25,268 nt of DNA, taken from an uncultured Clostridia bacterium. Lineage in GTDB: Bacteria; Bacillota_A; Clostridia; TANB77; CAG-508. The stretch spans positions 1 through 25,268 of the forward strand of contig CALXSA010000015.1 of the NCBI GenBank assembly GCA_944390995.1. Reading direction: 5' to 3'. Position 1 is the stretch's first letter, and the number at the start of each line of letters is the position of its first letter. Shown one piece after another: positions 14,465 through 23,931 of the stretch. The position numbers and the translations under genes were made by a program. The notes under the pieces were generated by a model. That model searched no databases. It saw nothing but the letters and a program-made list of their open reading frames with translations, and was not told where the DNA came from.

Positions 14465-14493
14465 ATTATATTAGTAGTTTGCCAAAAAATCAA
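14465..14493 (-). promoter_or_regulatory. Own promoter of the HD-GYP regulator
   Basis: On the minus strand: TTGATT (14488-14493), 17-bp spacer, TATAAT (14465-14470). Transcription should start near 14458, about 25 nt before the start codon. The regulator can thus be expressed apart from the NRPS-kinase transcript. Confidence 0.75.
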
Positions 14494-14548
14494 GAAAATT
14501 AACACAAAAAGTCGAAAAACGATTAAAGTTTACGACTAGAGTTAAAAA

Positions 14549-14647
14549 TGCAAAGTAGGGACACGTCTTTTTTTACAAATTTTTGCAAGAATAGACGTGT
14601 CCCCACCTTGCAAATTTTTGCAAGAATAAACGTGTCCCTACTTTGCA
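14549..14647. repeat. Composite inverted/tandem repeat with GGGACACGTCT arms
   Basis: An outer arm TGCAAAGTAGGGACACGTCT (14549-14568) is inverted at 14628-14647 with one mismatch. A third diverged copy of the inverted arm lies at 14593-14612. The right part is also a tandem duplication of about 35 bp (14575-14610 and 14610-14645, sharing CAAATTTTTGCAAGAATA and CGTGTCCC). It begins 6 nt after the kinase stop codon. It resembles a small REP/MITE-like palindrome that duplicated one half, and it could terminate or stabilise the NRPS-kinase transcript. Confidence 0.85.
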
Positions 14648-14653
14648 AGGAAG

Positions 14654-16459
14654 CTAGTTAATCGGAATAATTATATTAAATGTAGTTCCGTTTGAATTGC
14701 TCTCAAAAGTAATGTCTCCATTAAAATGTGCACGTATCGTAGAATAAGACATAAAGAGGCCAAGACCTGTGCCGTTTTTTCCTTTTGTTGTAATCATTTC
14801 TTTAAATAGCTTTTTCTTTACTTCTTCAGGAAGGCCACATCCATGGTCTTTTACCGAAATTACTAAATTGTTTTTCTCCCTATTTACAATTAGCTCAATG
14901 CTTTCGTTTGGTTTGCCATTGTATGCCTGTATGCTGTTAGAAATCATGTTATTAATTACTTGAACAAGGCTAGTAATATCTCCATGAAGTGCCGTGTTTT
15001 TATCAGTATTAATTGAAATGTTTAGTGTTATCAATGCATTTTTAAGCTCATGCTTCATTAAAATATCAACACGTTTTACCAACTCATCAATATCAAATGT
15101 TATATGTTGGTTTTCAGATAAAGTAACGGCCTGGCCCTTAACGGCAGTAATTACATCAGACATATATGCAGTGTGTGTTTTAATTTTATCTACCCATTCG
15201 CTCATATCTTTAGCAATTGCATGATGGTCTTCATTTGTAACCTCAGGGTCACCAATAGATTCGTCATATTCCTTTATTAGGTCTGTCAAGCCTTCCGTAG
15301 CACCAGAGATGGACATTATTGGTGTCTTTAAGTTGTGAGCAATTCCACCTATTAGCTGACCAAGCGATGCCAAACGCTCTCTTTCCATAAGCAAACTCTG
15401 GTTATTTTGTATTTGTTCCATATCCAAAATATGCTGAGTAGTATCTTTAAACAAAATTAATGTGCCAAGAAGTAGATTGTCAGAAAACATACTTGTTATT
15501 TCTACATTAAAATATTTTTGAGACTTAATTAATTTTATCTGAAGACTGTATGTTTTACTAGACTTTCTTGATAAATCTACATATTTTCGTATAGTGTCCA
15601 AGTCTTTTTTTTGAATATGTTTAGTTTCATATGCAAAAAAATCTTTATTTCTAAAGTTATCTTTTTTTACTCGTAAAAAGTCCACTATTGGCTTATTAAA
15701 ATCTACAATCAAATTTTCTTCGTCAATAACAATATATCCGTCTGACATCTTATCAACAATATTTTGCAAAGCAATAGGCGTAACAGACAAAAACCTAAAT
15801 TTTATCATTGCCAAAGCAAAGAAAAGAGCAGATATAGTGAATGATATAGGTGTTAGATATATTGTCATTGGTATTCCCAAAACTCCAACAAAGTTAATGC
15901 AAATAGGAATTAAAGAACCTACTAAAATTAAAATTGACTGTTTCGAGAAAAAGCCTGAATTTTTGATTGTATATCTAATCAAATAAATTAGTGATATAAA
16001 GAGCAATGCATATGAATACACAGAATGAACATAGAAATATGGTCCGAAAACAGTATCCGCAGTTGTTACATTATACACTACATAGAACAAATGATGGTAA
16101 TCATTTGTCCAAATTACCAGCAAAGTAGTAATAGGTATTATAAATAAAAGTAAATATGGCTTTTTAAACTTAAATTTTGTTTTAGCAAAACTAATACTAA
16201 AAAACAAAAATGCGACAGGTAAGAAACATGTACCAATATATACAAAATAATCAAAATAAACCGGTTCTAAATGCCATGCATCAGCAAAAACTAATGAGGC
16301 ATATTGACCAAGACAGCATATCATGAGGCAGAGTACAACAAAAGCGAATGCTGTATGTACTGCCTTTTTTCTTTTGGTATTTACAACTATAATCAAGAGT
16401 ATACCAAGAAGTATGTTACAAACCGCTAATGCTATGGTATAAAACTGCTGTGAACTCAT
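14654..16459 (-). CDS. 7TM-PAS sensor histidine kinase
   Basis: A 601-residue membrane kinase. The N-terminal ~225 residues hold seven hydrophobic segments (about 7-26, 35-55, 70-92, 101-117, 143-163, 174-194, 199-220), the pattern of the HisKA_7TM sensor domain. A PAS domain follows (about 228-345, KMSDGYIVIDEENLIVDFN). The HisKA dimerisation helix carries the phospho-acceptor H375 (GGIAHNLKTP), and the ATPase domain has the N box (VINNMISNSIQAY), G1 (DHGCGLP, 538-544) and G2 (GTGLGLFMS, 563-571). It is therefore predicted to be active. AGGAGAAAGGAG sits just before the ATG. The gene begins only 23 bp after the NRPS stop codon, leaving no room for a terminator or separate promoter in the gap, so it is most likely co-transcribed with the NRPS. 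Signal and ligand are unknown. Confidence 0.94.
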   Translation of the reverse strand: MSSQQFYTIALAVCNILLGILLIIVVNTKRKKAVHTAFAFVVLCLMICCLGQYASLVFADAWHLEPVYFDYFVYIGTCFLPVAFLFFSISFAKTKFKFKKPYLLLFIIPITTLLVIWTNDYHHLFYVVYNVTTADTVFGPYFYVHSVYSYALLFISLIYLIRYTIKNSGFFSKQSILILVGSLIPICINFVGVLGIPMTIYLTPISFTISALFFALAMIKFRFLSVTPIALQNIVDKMSDGYIVIDEENLIVDFNKPIVDFLRVKKDNFRNKDFFAYETKHIQKKDLDTIRKYVDLSRKSSKTYSLQIKLIKSQKYFNVEITSMFSDNLLLGTLILFKDTTQHILDMEQIQNNQSLLMERERLASLGQLIGGIAHNLKTPIMSISGATEGLTDLIKEYDESIGDPEVTNEDHHAIAKDMSEWVDKIKTHTAYMSDVITAVKGQAVTLSENQHITFDIDELVKRVDILMKHELKNALITLNISINTDKNTALHGDITSLVQVINNMISNSIQAYNGKPNESIELIVNREKNNLVISVKDHGCGLPEEVKKKLFKEMITTKGKNGTGLGLFMSYSTIRAHFNGDITFESNSNGTTFNIIIPIN

Positions 16460-16482
16460 AGTTTTTTCTCCTTTCTCCTACG

Positions 16483-19400
16483 TTATTTTTCAAAATCTTT
16501 AAGGTAATTAATATCTTTCAAATAATCAAGATATTTTACAATATAATCTTCTGTAATCTCTGGCCATGCAAAGCCAATTTTATTTAAAAATTCATTTGTA
16601 AAACTATTATTTAAAGTAACATTAGACTTATAAACCAACATTTTATTTTCGTCAAAGTCATTAATTATGCCAGACAAAATATTTTGGTTATTTTTCAAAA
16701 CATCACTAATAACTTCCAAAAACTTTTGGTTGTCAACAACATTAATCTCGATACCGTAATCTCTCAAATACTGCAAAACATTGGCTAAACTTACATGACG
16801 ATTATTGTATAAATGAATCACCGTGTATGGAAAGTTGTGGTTTACTATCTTGCTTATAGCCTCTGCAACACAGTCTACAGGCGAAAACTCAAGATAGCCA
16901 TCCATTAAATAATCTGGCAGATATTTAAGATTAATAAATGTAATCAATCTATTTAAAAATGCATTTTCAGAAACATTTATCTGAAATTTGCCATCCATAT
17001 ACCTGCTCGTGATATTTCCAAGCCTAATAACAGTTGCATTCAATTTGCCATTTGCAACATTCTCAAGTATCAATCTTTCTGCAATAAATTTTGTGTAAAT
17101 ATATATATTAGATAGGTCTTGATTAATGAATAAATTATTTTCTCTAAAAATAGTTTCTTTATCCATCTTAGCACCACTGAAATTATCTTCTGCAAAAACA
17201 TTTCCAGAAACGCTAAGTGTAGAGATGTGATATAATTTTACACCAAATCTACTGCAAAAATCAATTATATTTTGCACACCTTTAACATTAGTCTCATCAA
17301 ACAAATTTTGCGAACCATAATGTTTAACTATAGCAGCACTATTGATAATGCACGAAATTTTCCTACCTAATTTTGCATATAGCTCGTCAGATAGGTTAAA
17401 CCTAGGTAAAACAATATCTCCTTCAACAACTTTAATTCTATTTCCGATAAGTGTATCGTATTTATCGCCAAAATAGAAATGTAAAGTTTTAATAAGCCTA
17501 CTACCAATATCTATATTATCTTTCCTACGAATTAAGCAATATATTTTAGCATCAGTGTTATCCAAAAGTTTTGCTAAAACATGTATTCCAACAAAACCTG
17601 TAACACCAGTAAGCAAAATGGCTTGTAGCTTTGTTGTAGTAATTTTCTCGGTTATAGGTTGCACGTTTTTATGTATAAGTTCGTCTATATTAGAATAATT
17701 ATAATCTTCTAAATGAGACTCAAACACTCGGCGCGAAGTCTTGTTAGATAACTCTTTTATAGTTGGGTTTGTGAATATATCTGAATAAGTTATGTTCATG
17801 CCAAGCTTAAATATTTCAATTTGTAGCTTAATAGCAATTAGCGAATCTCCACCAAGCTCAAAGAAATTATCATTTATTCCAACTTTTTCTACGCCCAAGT
17901 ATTGTTTCCACAATTCAACCAGTTTTTCCTCAAACTCATTTCTAGGAGGCTCATATTCTGAACCTATTGAAACAGGCATATTTTCCAAATAGTGGCTATC
18001 AATCTTACCATTTGGAGTTAAAACAAAATGGTCAAGCTGCATAATTATATTAGGTATACTGTAAAAAGGTAACTTTAAGCTTAAAAACATACGAAGGTCG
18101 TTTATAACAATTTTCTTACTTGCAGTAAAGAAAGCAAGTAAATACTTATTATTATTTTTTTCCTTAACAATAATCTTACACTTAGTAATTGTAGGGTATT
18201 CTAGTATTGCACTAGAAATCTCGTTAAGCTCAATTCTGTGTCCTTTTATTTTAATTTGCTTATCATTTCTGCCCATAAACATAATATTTCCATCAGGTAG
18301 CCATTTTACAATATCACCAGTTTTGTACATTATTTTTCCGTCATTAAACTTACATGGAATATACCTCTCATCAGTAAGCTCACTTCTGTTTAAATATCCT
18401 TTTCCAACATTATCTCCAGAAATATACAACTCTCCATTAGCGCCAAAAGGAACTGGTTCTAAGTCTTTATCTAAAACGTATGCTTTTAAATTATGCAAAG
18501 GCTTTCCAATAGGTAAAACATTGTATGGAATGTCAGCATCCTTTTTCAAAACATAAGCAGTACAGCAAATTGTTGTCTCTGTAGGACCATATCCATTAAC
18601 TATTTTCATGTTGCCATTAAGCTCAAAGTACTTTTTCATAACCTCTGTTTTAATCGGTTCAACTCCCACCAAAATTTTATTTAAACAAATTTTGTTTTCA
18701 GCAAGAATTGAATATACCTCTTGCAAAATGTTTGGTGGCAAATAAGCCATTGTAATGTTGTTCTTAATAATAGTATTGCAATAATCAATAATATCATCAA
18801 TACTCTCGTGAGGATACAAGTATAAAGCACCACCATTTAAAAGCGTGAAGAAAAACTCCCAAATACTAACATCAAAAGAGATGCTAGTAGAAGATAGGCA
18901 AATATCCTTATTTCCTACACTATAATCAAACAATTTATTGAAAGAATGTATGAAATTGTTCAAATTTTTGTTGGCAATTTGAACTCCCTTTGGGTTACCG
19001 GTAGAACCAGATGTGTAAATAATGTATAAAATATCTTCTGGTCCAATATCCAAAGTTTCTTCAGTAATTTCGATATTCTCAAACTCAACTTCTTCAATAT
19101 TAACAAAGTCAACATTCTCTATTTCTAAGCTATTGCTATTATCTATTACAAAAATGTTCGTTTTGCTATCAGACAAAATATATTCAATTCTGTTTTGTGG
19201 CAAAGCAGTTGAAATAGGTAGATACACTGCACCACATTTCATAATTCCAAGCATAGCAATAATTAAATTACTAGACCTGTTTAATAAAGTAGCCACAATT
19301 TCGCCTTTTTTAACACCCAAAGACTTCAAATGCATAGCAAGCTTAGAAGAAGCCTCGTCTAATTCCTTGTAAGATATCTTCGTGTCATTGTAAATTAAAG

Positions 19401-22400
19401 CCGTACTGTCAGCGTTTTTCTTAGCAGTTTCCTCAAATAATTCCATTATAGAATTACTCCTAGGGTAACTTAAAGTGCGTTCATTAAATTTATTTAAAAT
19501 TGTATCAGTCTCATGCTCAGAAAGCATATTTATATTGCAAATCTCAGTATCTGGTTGTTCCAAAACAATATTTAAAATATTAATATAATGGTCTAAGAAA
19601 TTTTCCATAAAATTAATATTAAATAGCTTAGTACAATACTCCAAGCAAAGATTCAAATTTTCCTTGTCAGGAGTTACCTCTAACGAAAAGTCAAACTTAG
19701 AAGAATGGTCATCAGGAGCATAATATGTAGTATTTAGCCCATCTAACTTAATTTCTGGCTGCCCCTCGTTCTGGTAAATAAACATTGTATCAAACAATGG
19801 GTTTCTGCTAGTATCTCTGCTTATCTTCAAAGCCTTAACAATTTCGTCAAAAGGCTCTGATTGATGTTCAAAGCAATTAAAACAATTTGCGGTTACCACT
19901 CTTAAAAACTCAGCAAATGTAGATTTAGAGTCAACCTTAGCTCTTAGAGCCAAGCTGTTTACAAACATACCAATAATATTGTATAAAGAAGCTTTATCCC
20001 TGCCTATAATTGGGCTTCCAACAATCAAGTCATTCTGGTTTGTATATTTATATAATGCAATATAGTAAACAGATAGTAAAAATGTAAATGGTGTAGCATT
20101 ATGTTTTTTACAAAAATCTAGAACCTTTGCATTGCTTGAAATAGTCCTATAAATCTTATTTCCATCAAAAGATTGAACATTAGGTCTAGCACTAGAAGCA
20201 GGCATGTTAAGCACAGGTAACTCGCCATCTAACTGATTTAGCCAGAACCTCTTACTCCTAACGTAATAATCTGAATGAATATTTTTATCTTCCCAAACTG
20301 CAAAGTCCACGTAATCTAAGTCGTTTGCATCTAATTTCTCTCCATTGTATAATTTGCAAAGCTCATCAACAAAAATACCAACAGACTCACCATCGCAAAT
20401 TATATGATGCATATCTATAAATAGGGCAGAAGAACCATCAGAAAAATTGTATAACTTAGCCCTAAACAAAGGTGCCTTAGACAAATCGAAAGGCTTAACA
20501 AAACTCTCGAAGATGCTTTCCAAATTCTTCTCTTGCATATTAATAACTTCTAATTTAAACTCTACCGTAGGCAATACTTTTTGGACAACCTGCTCACCGT
20601 CTAATGCAAAGTATGTTCTAAAAGCACAGTGTCTATTCAAAAGTGTATTAAAACATTTCTCTAGCTTTTCTGCATCAGGGTGCTTATCAAAAAGCAGTGC
20701 ACCAGGCGTGTTGTATGTAACCGTATCGGGCTCCATATTTACTGTAAAATAAATTCTCTTTTGAGCAGAACTTAAAGGATAATAATCTCTAACCTCAGCC
20801 TTAGGAATGTCTTGAGCATCGTCCTCTACAGTTGCAGATTTATCAATTAATTCCGCCAAAGACTTAATTGTAGGAGCCTTAAAAATATCCTTTATTCCAA
20901 TTTTGATATTAAATACACTATAAACTTCGGAAACAAGTTTAATTGAGCATAAAGAATCTCCACCCAAATCAAAGAAATCTGAGTTTATGCTAACTTGCTC
21001 CATGTCTAAAATATCACACCAAATTTTTTCAAGTTTCTTCTCAGTCTCAGTAAAAGGAGCAATATATTCACTTTGCTTTACCTCAATTTCTGGAAGTTTT
21101 TTTGTATCAACTTTTCCATTCAAAGTGATAGGCAAACTCTCCATGAAAACAACATGGGAAGGTACCATATAGTAAGGCAAAGACTGCTTCAAAGCACTCT
21201 TAATATATTCTTCTGTAATGTTTCCAGAAGACACAACATAAGAGCAAATACAATCAATATTATTTACTTTTTTAATTACAGAAACAGCATTTATTACATT
21301 TTCAAGCTTAACAATCTTGTTTGTAATCTCATCTAATTCAATACGAAGACCACGAAGCTTAACTTGAAAATCTTTTCTACCAATATAGACAAGCTCTCCA
21401 TCAGCCCTATATTTTGCAATATCTCCAGTCTTATACATAACATTTTCAGAAAATGGGTCCATAATAAATGCTTTTTTGGTAAGTTCCTCTCTATTTACAT
21501 ATCCTTTTCCAACACCATCACCTGAAATATACATTTCCCCACTAAAACCAACAGGAAGCATATTTAGGTCATCATTTAAAACATAAATTCTAGTATTTAA
21601 AAATGGCTTTCCAATAGTAATATCCTCTCCGTCTACTATTTCCTTGTCAGAAGCACAAGCAGTACACTCAGAAGGACCATAACCATTAAAAATCTTTGCA
21701 CTAGTGCGAGCCCTCAAACGGTTATATAAAGTCTCCTTGAACACTTCTCCACCCAATTGAATTACTTTTAGCCCTTTCAAACAAGAGCTTGTCTCGTCAT
21801 TTAATAAAAGAAGCTCAATTTTAGAAGGAGTACTCAAAACAAAATCAATATTGTACTTTTTAATAAGCGCACTCATAAAAGCTGGGACTTTTTGCTCCTC
21901 ATTATTTGCCAAAACCACAGTCTTGCCAGAAAGTAGAGAAACAAAATTCTCAACAATAAACATATCAAAAGCAACCGTACTTGTACTCAAAAAAGTATCG
22001 CAAGTATCAGTGTACAAAAACTTTTTATAGCTATTAACCATGTTAATAACACTAAGTCTTTTTAGTAAAACTCCCTTTGGCGTTCCAGTAGAGCCAGAAG
22101 TATATATTACACAAAAGCCATCCTCATTACTGCTTGCCATATCTGGGTTAGACACTTCTTTGTTAAAATCAATAGCATCCAAATAAAGCTTGTTTTCAAA
22201 CTCTAGCTCCATATCTCTGCTTGTAATAAGAAGTGGAGAACTAGAATTAGATAACATATAATTAATTCTATCTGCTGGAAGTGCTGGGTCAATAAGCATG
22301 TATGTAGCACCAGCTTTCAAAACGCCCCAAACAGCAGGCAGTAAATCGATAGAACGATTTAGCATAATACCCACAATATCATTTTTCATTACGCTAGAAG

Positions 22401-23895
22401 TAATAAGTTTTTCCGCAATAGCATTTGCTCTGTTGTTTAGCTCTGCATAAGTTAGTTTTTGCCCCTCAAAAATTACCGCAGTTTTATTAGGGAAATTCTG
22501 AGCATTGCTTTCAAAAATCTTTGTAAGCGAAAGCTCCTTGTCATAATCAAAACCAGTAAAATTAAAATCTCCTAAAAACTTTTCCTGCTCCTCTTTAGTA
22601 ATAATAGGAATATCTTTTATACATATTTCAGAATTATTCAAAACCATGTTTGTCATTTCAATAATTCTGCTGTGCAAACTGTGAATATCCGCTTCACTAA
22701 ACTTATCCAACTGGTAATCATAAAACATATTCAAAGTACCAGTATTATCCATATCATAAAAATGAATTTCAAGACTATTTGACACATGCCCAGAAAATAG
22801 CCAATTTGAAGAATACTCAACATCCGAACTTTGACTATCATCCCTAGCATTTTGATAAGACAATACCAAATCATATAAATTCTCACTAATACTAAATTTC
22901 TCCTTAATATCTTTTAACAAAACGTCATAAGGATATTTTTGATGCCTAAAAATACTAAGCTGAGTTAATGCAACATCTTGCAAATAGCTCGAAAAAGACT
23001 GTTCAGCAGAAAAAGTAGTCTTAAAAGGAACAGTACTAATAAACATTCCGCTTGTATGTTTTTCTTTAAAATTACTTCTGTTTAAAACCGGAGTACCAAC
23101 AATAGGACTGCGGTTGTTATTCAATTTTGCAATATAAATAGAATATATAGCCATAAAAAAGGTATATATTGAACATTTATATTTTTGGCAAAGTTCGTTA
23201 ATCTGCGTGTATAAATTAGAAGGTAATTCAAAAGAAATTCTCTTTGAAGCGGTACTCAAAGAAGAAGTCGCCTCAGAAGAAATACGCGAAAAAATAGGTT
23301 CAGAGTCGAAAAGTTCATTCCAAAATTCTTTATCCTTTTGGAAACGTTTACTATCCGTATATTCTTTTTCTTGAGCAATGTAGTCAACATATGAAGGGAA
23401 TGGATTTAGGTCGAGTTCCTTCCCGTGAATTAAACATGAATAATATGAAATTACTTCACTTAAAAAAAGACTCATTGTCCAAGCGTCAGATACTAAATGG
23501 TGGAAATTAGCATTGAAACCACCATGACCATTTGGGTATTTAAAAATATTAATCTTAAATAACTCTGTATCAATAAGATTAAAAGGGGTGTTTATCAAAG
23601 CCTGTGTACATTTCTTCTCATCCTCCAATGTATCAACAGGAATAATATTGAAATTCTTAAATTCATACTCTGTTAAATATTGCTTTGGCTGCCCCCTGTC
23701 AATGCAAAAGCGTAATCGCAAAGCATCGTTTTTTTCTATATATAAATTAAGAGCCTTGTTCAAAGCCACGAAGTCTACTACTTCATTAATATATAAATAT
23801 CCTCCTACATTATTCATATTTGTATTTGACATGTATTCCTCTGTAAGCCAAATAGAGTTTTGTGAAGATGTCAGCTCGTAATATTTCCTTTCCAT
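16483..23895 (-). CDS. Two-module NRPS with terminal thioester reductase (C-A-T-C-A-T-R)
   Basis: A 2470-residue assembly line. C1 (about 4-430) has HHLVSDA (H132/H133, D137). A1 (about 450-940) has YTSGSTGTPKG near 597 and NGKVD. T1 has GGDS with S981. C2 (about 1035-1465) has HHIICDG (H1163/H1164, D1168). A2 (about 1485-1975) has YTSGSTGNPKG near 1627 and NGKID. T2 has GGDS with S2018. R (about 2090-2465) has TGVTGFVG, a HIST serine/threonine strand and YxxxK near 2265. There is no thioesterase or epimerase. A C domain before the first A domain suggests a starter that N-acylates residue 1; R releases the chain as an aldehyde. By-eye specificity codes are DMVSILGACK (A1) and DVWYLGGICK (A2), not exact matches to codes I know, probably hydrophobic residues. 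Start 23895 has GGGGGAT 8 nt upstream. No MbtH or phosphopantetheinyl transferase is in the window. Confidence 0.95.
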   Translation of the reverse strand: MERKYYELTSSQNSIWLTEEYMSNTNMNNVGGYLYINEVVDFVALNKALNLYIEKNDALRLRFCIDRGQPKQYLTEYEFKNFNIIPVDTLEDEKKCTQALINTPFNLIDTELFKINIFKYPNGHGGFNANFHHLVSDAWTMSLFLSEVISYYSCLIHGKELDLNPFPSYVDYIAQEKEYTDSKRFQKDKEFWNELFDSEPIFSRISSEATSSLSTASKRISFELPSNLYTQINELCQKYKCSIYTFFMAIYSIYIAKLNNNRSPIVGTPVLNRSNFKEKHTSGMFISTVPFKTTFSAEQSFSSYLQDVALTQLSIFRHQKYPYDVLLKDIKEKFSISENLYDLVLSYQNARDDSQSSDVEYSSNWLFSGHVSNSLEIHFYDMDNTGTLNMFYDYQLDKFSEADIHSLHSRIIEMTNMVLNNSEICIKDIPIITKEEQEKFLGDFNFTGFDYDKELSLTKIFESNAQNFPNKTAVIFEGQKLTYAELNNRANAIAEKLITSSVMKNDIVGIMLNRSIDLLPAVWGVLKAGATYMLIDPALPADRINYMLSNSSSPLLITSRDMELEFENKLYLDAIDFNKEVSNPDMASSNEDGFCVIYTSGSTGTPKGVLLKRLSVINMVNSYKKFLYTDTCDTFLSTSTVAFDMFIVENFVSLLSGKTVVLANNEEQKVPAFMSALIKKYNIDFVLSTPSKIELLLLNDETSSCLKGLKVIQLGGEVFKETLYNRLRARTSAKIFNGYGPSECTACASDKEIVDGEDITIGKPFLNTRIYVLNDDLNMLPVGFSGEMYISGDGVGKGYVNREELTKKAFIMDPFSENVMYKTGDIAKYRADGELVYIGRKDFQVKLRGLRIELDEITNKIVKLENVINAVSVIKKVNNIDCICSYVVSSGNITEEYIKSALKQSLPYYMVPSHVVFMESLPITLNGKVDTKKLPEIEVKQSEYIAPFTETEKKLEKIWCDILDMEQVSINSDFFDLGGDSLCSIKLVSEVYSVFNIKIGIKDIFKAPTIKSLAELIDKSATVEDDAQDIPKAEVRDYYPLSSAQKRIYFTVNMEPDTVTYNTPGALLFDKHPDAEKLEKCFNTLLNRHCAFRTYFALDGEQVVQKVLPTVEFKLEVINMQEKNLESIFESFVKPFDLSKAPLFRAKLYNFSDGSSALFIDMHHIICDGESVGIFVDELCKLYNGEKLDANDLDYVDFAVWEDKNIHSDYYVRSKRFWLNQLDGELPVLNMPASSARPNVQSFDGNKIYRTISSNAKVLDFCKKHNATPFTFLLSVYYIALYKYTNQNDLIVGSPIIGRDKASLYNIIGMFVNSLALRAKVDSKSTFAEFLRVVTANCFNCFEHQSEPFDEIVKALKISRDTSRNPLFDTMFIYQNEGQPEIKLDGLNTTYYAPDDHSSKFDFSLEVTPDKENLNLCLEYCTKLFNINFMENFLDHYINILNIVLEQPDTEICNINMLSEHETDTILNKFNERTLSYPRSNSIMELFEETAKKNADSTALIYNDTKISYKELDEASSKLAMHLKSLGVKKGEIVATLLNRSSNLIIAMLGIMKCGAVYLPISTALPQNRIEYILSDSKTNIFVIDNSNSLEIENVDFVNIEEVEFENIEITEETLDIGPEDILYIIYTSGSTGNPKGVQIANKNLNNFIHSFNKLFDYSVGNKDICLSSTSISFDVSIWEFFFTLLNGGALYLYPHESIDDIIDYCNTIIKNNITMAYLPPNILQEVYSILAENKICLNKILVGVEPIKTEVMKKYFELNGNMKIVNGYGPTETTICCTAYVLKKDADIPYNVLPIGKPLHNLKAYVLDKDLEPVPFGANGELYISGDNVGKGYLNRSELTDERYIPCKFNDGKIMYKTGDIVKWLPDGNIMFMGRNDKQIKIKGHRIELNEISSAILEYPTITKCKIIVKEKNNNKYLLAFFTASKKIVINDLRMFLSLKLPFYSIPNIIMQLDHFVLTPNGKIDSHYLENMPVSIGSEYEPPRNEFEEKLVELWKQYLGVEKVGINDNFFELGGDSLIAIKLQIEIFKLGMNITYSDIFTNPTIKELSNKTSRRVFESHLEDYNYSNIDELIHKNVQPITEKITTTKLQAILLTGVTGFVGIHVLAKLLDNTDAKIYCLIRRKDNIDIGSRLIKTLHFYFGDKYDTLIGNRIKVVEGDIVLPRFNLSDELYAKLGRKISCIINSAAIVKHYGSQNLFDETNVKGVQNIIDFCSRFGVKLYHISTLSVSGNVFAEDNFSGAKMDKETIFRENNLFINQDLSNIYIYTKFIAERLILENVANGKLNATVIRLGNITSRYMDGKFQINVSENAFLNRLITFINLKYLPDYLMDGYLEFSPVDCVAEAISKIVNHNFPYTVIHLYNNRHVSLANVLQYLRDYGIEINVVDNQKFLEVISDVLKNNQNILSGIINDFDENKMLVYKSNVTLNNSFTNEFLNKIGFAWPEITEDYIVKYLDYLKDINYLKDFEK

Positions 23896-23931
23896 TTTCA
23901 AAATCCCCCAAATATATAATAATTCAATCAA

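Noticed and set aside
14434..14505. N-terminal extension of the HD-GYP regulator (start at 14505)
   Set aside because: It would begin upstream of a clear promoter (14465-14493) and lacks a ribosome site; 14433 has AAGGAGGT at proper spacing.
18323..21336. Several plus-strand open frames opposite the NRPS (for example 19022-19372, 20447-20752, 21073-21336)
   Set aside because: Ser/Phe/Leu/Ile-rich shadow frames on the antisense strand of an AT-rich gene, without ribosome sites or domain patterns.
23896..23931. N-terminal extension of the NRPS (start at 23931)
   Set aside because: That ATG overlaps the -10 region of the predicted promoter. The ATG at 23895 has GGGGGAT upstream and fits the C-domain start.
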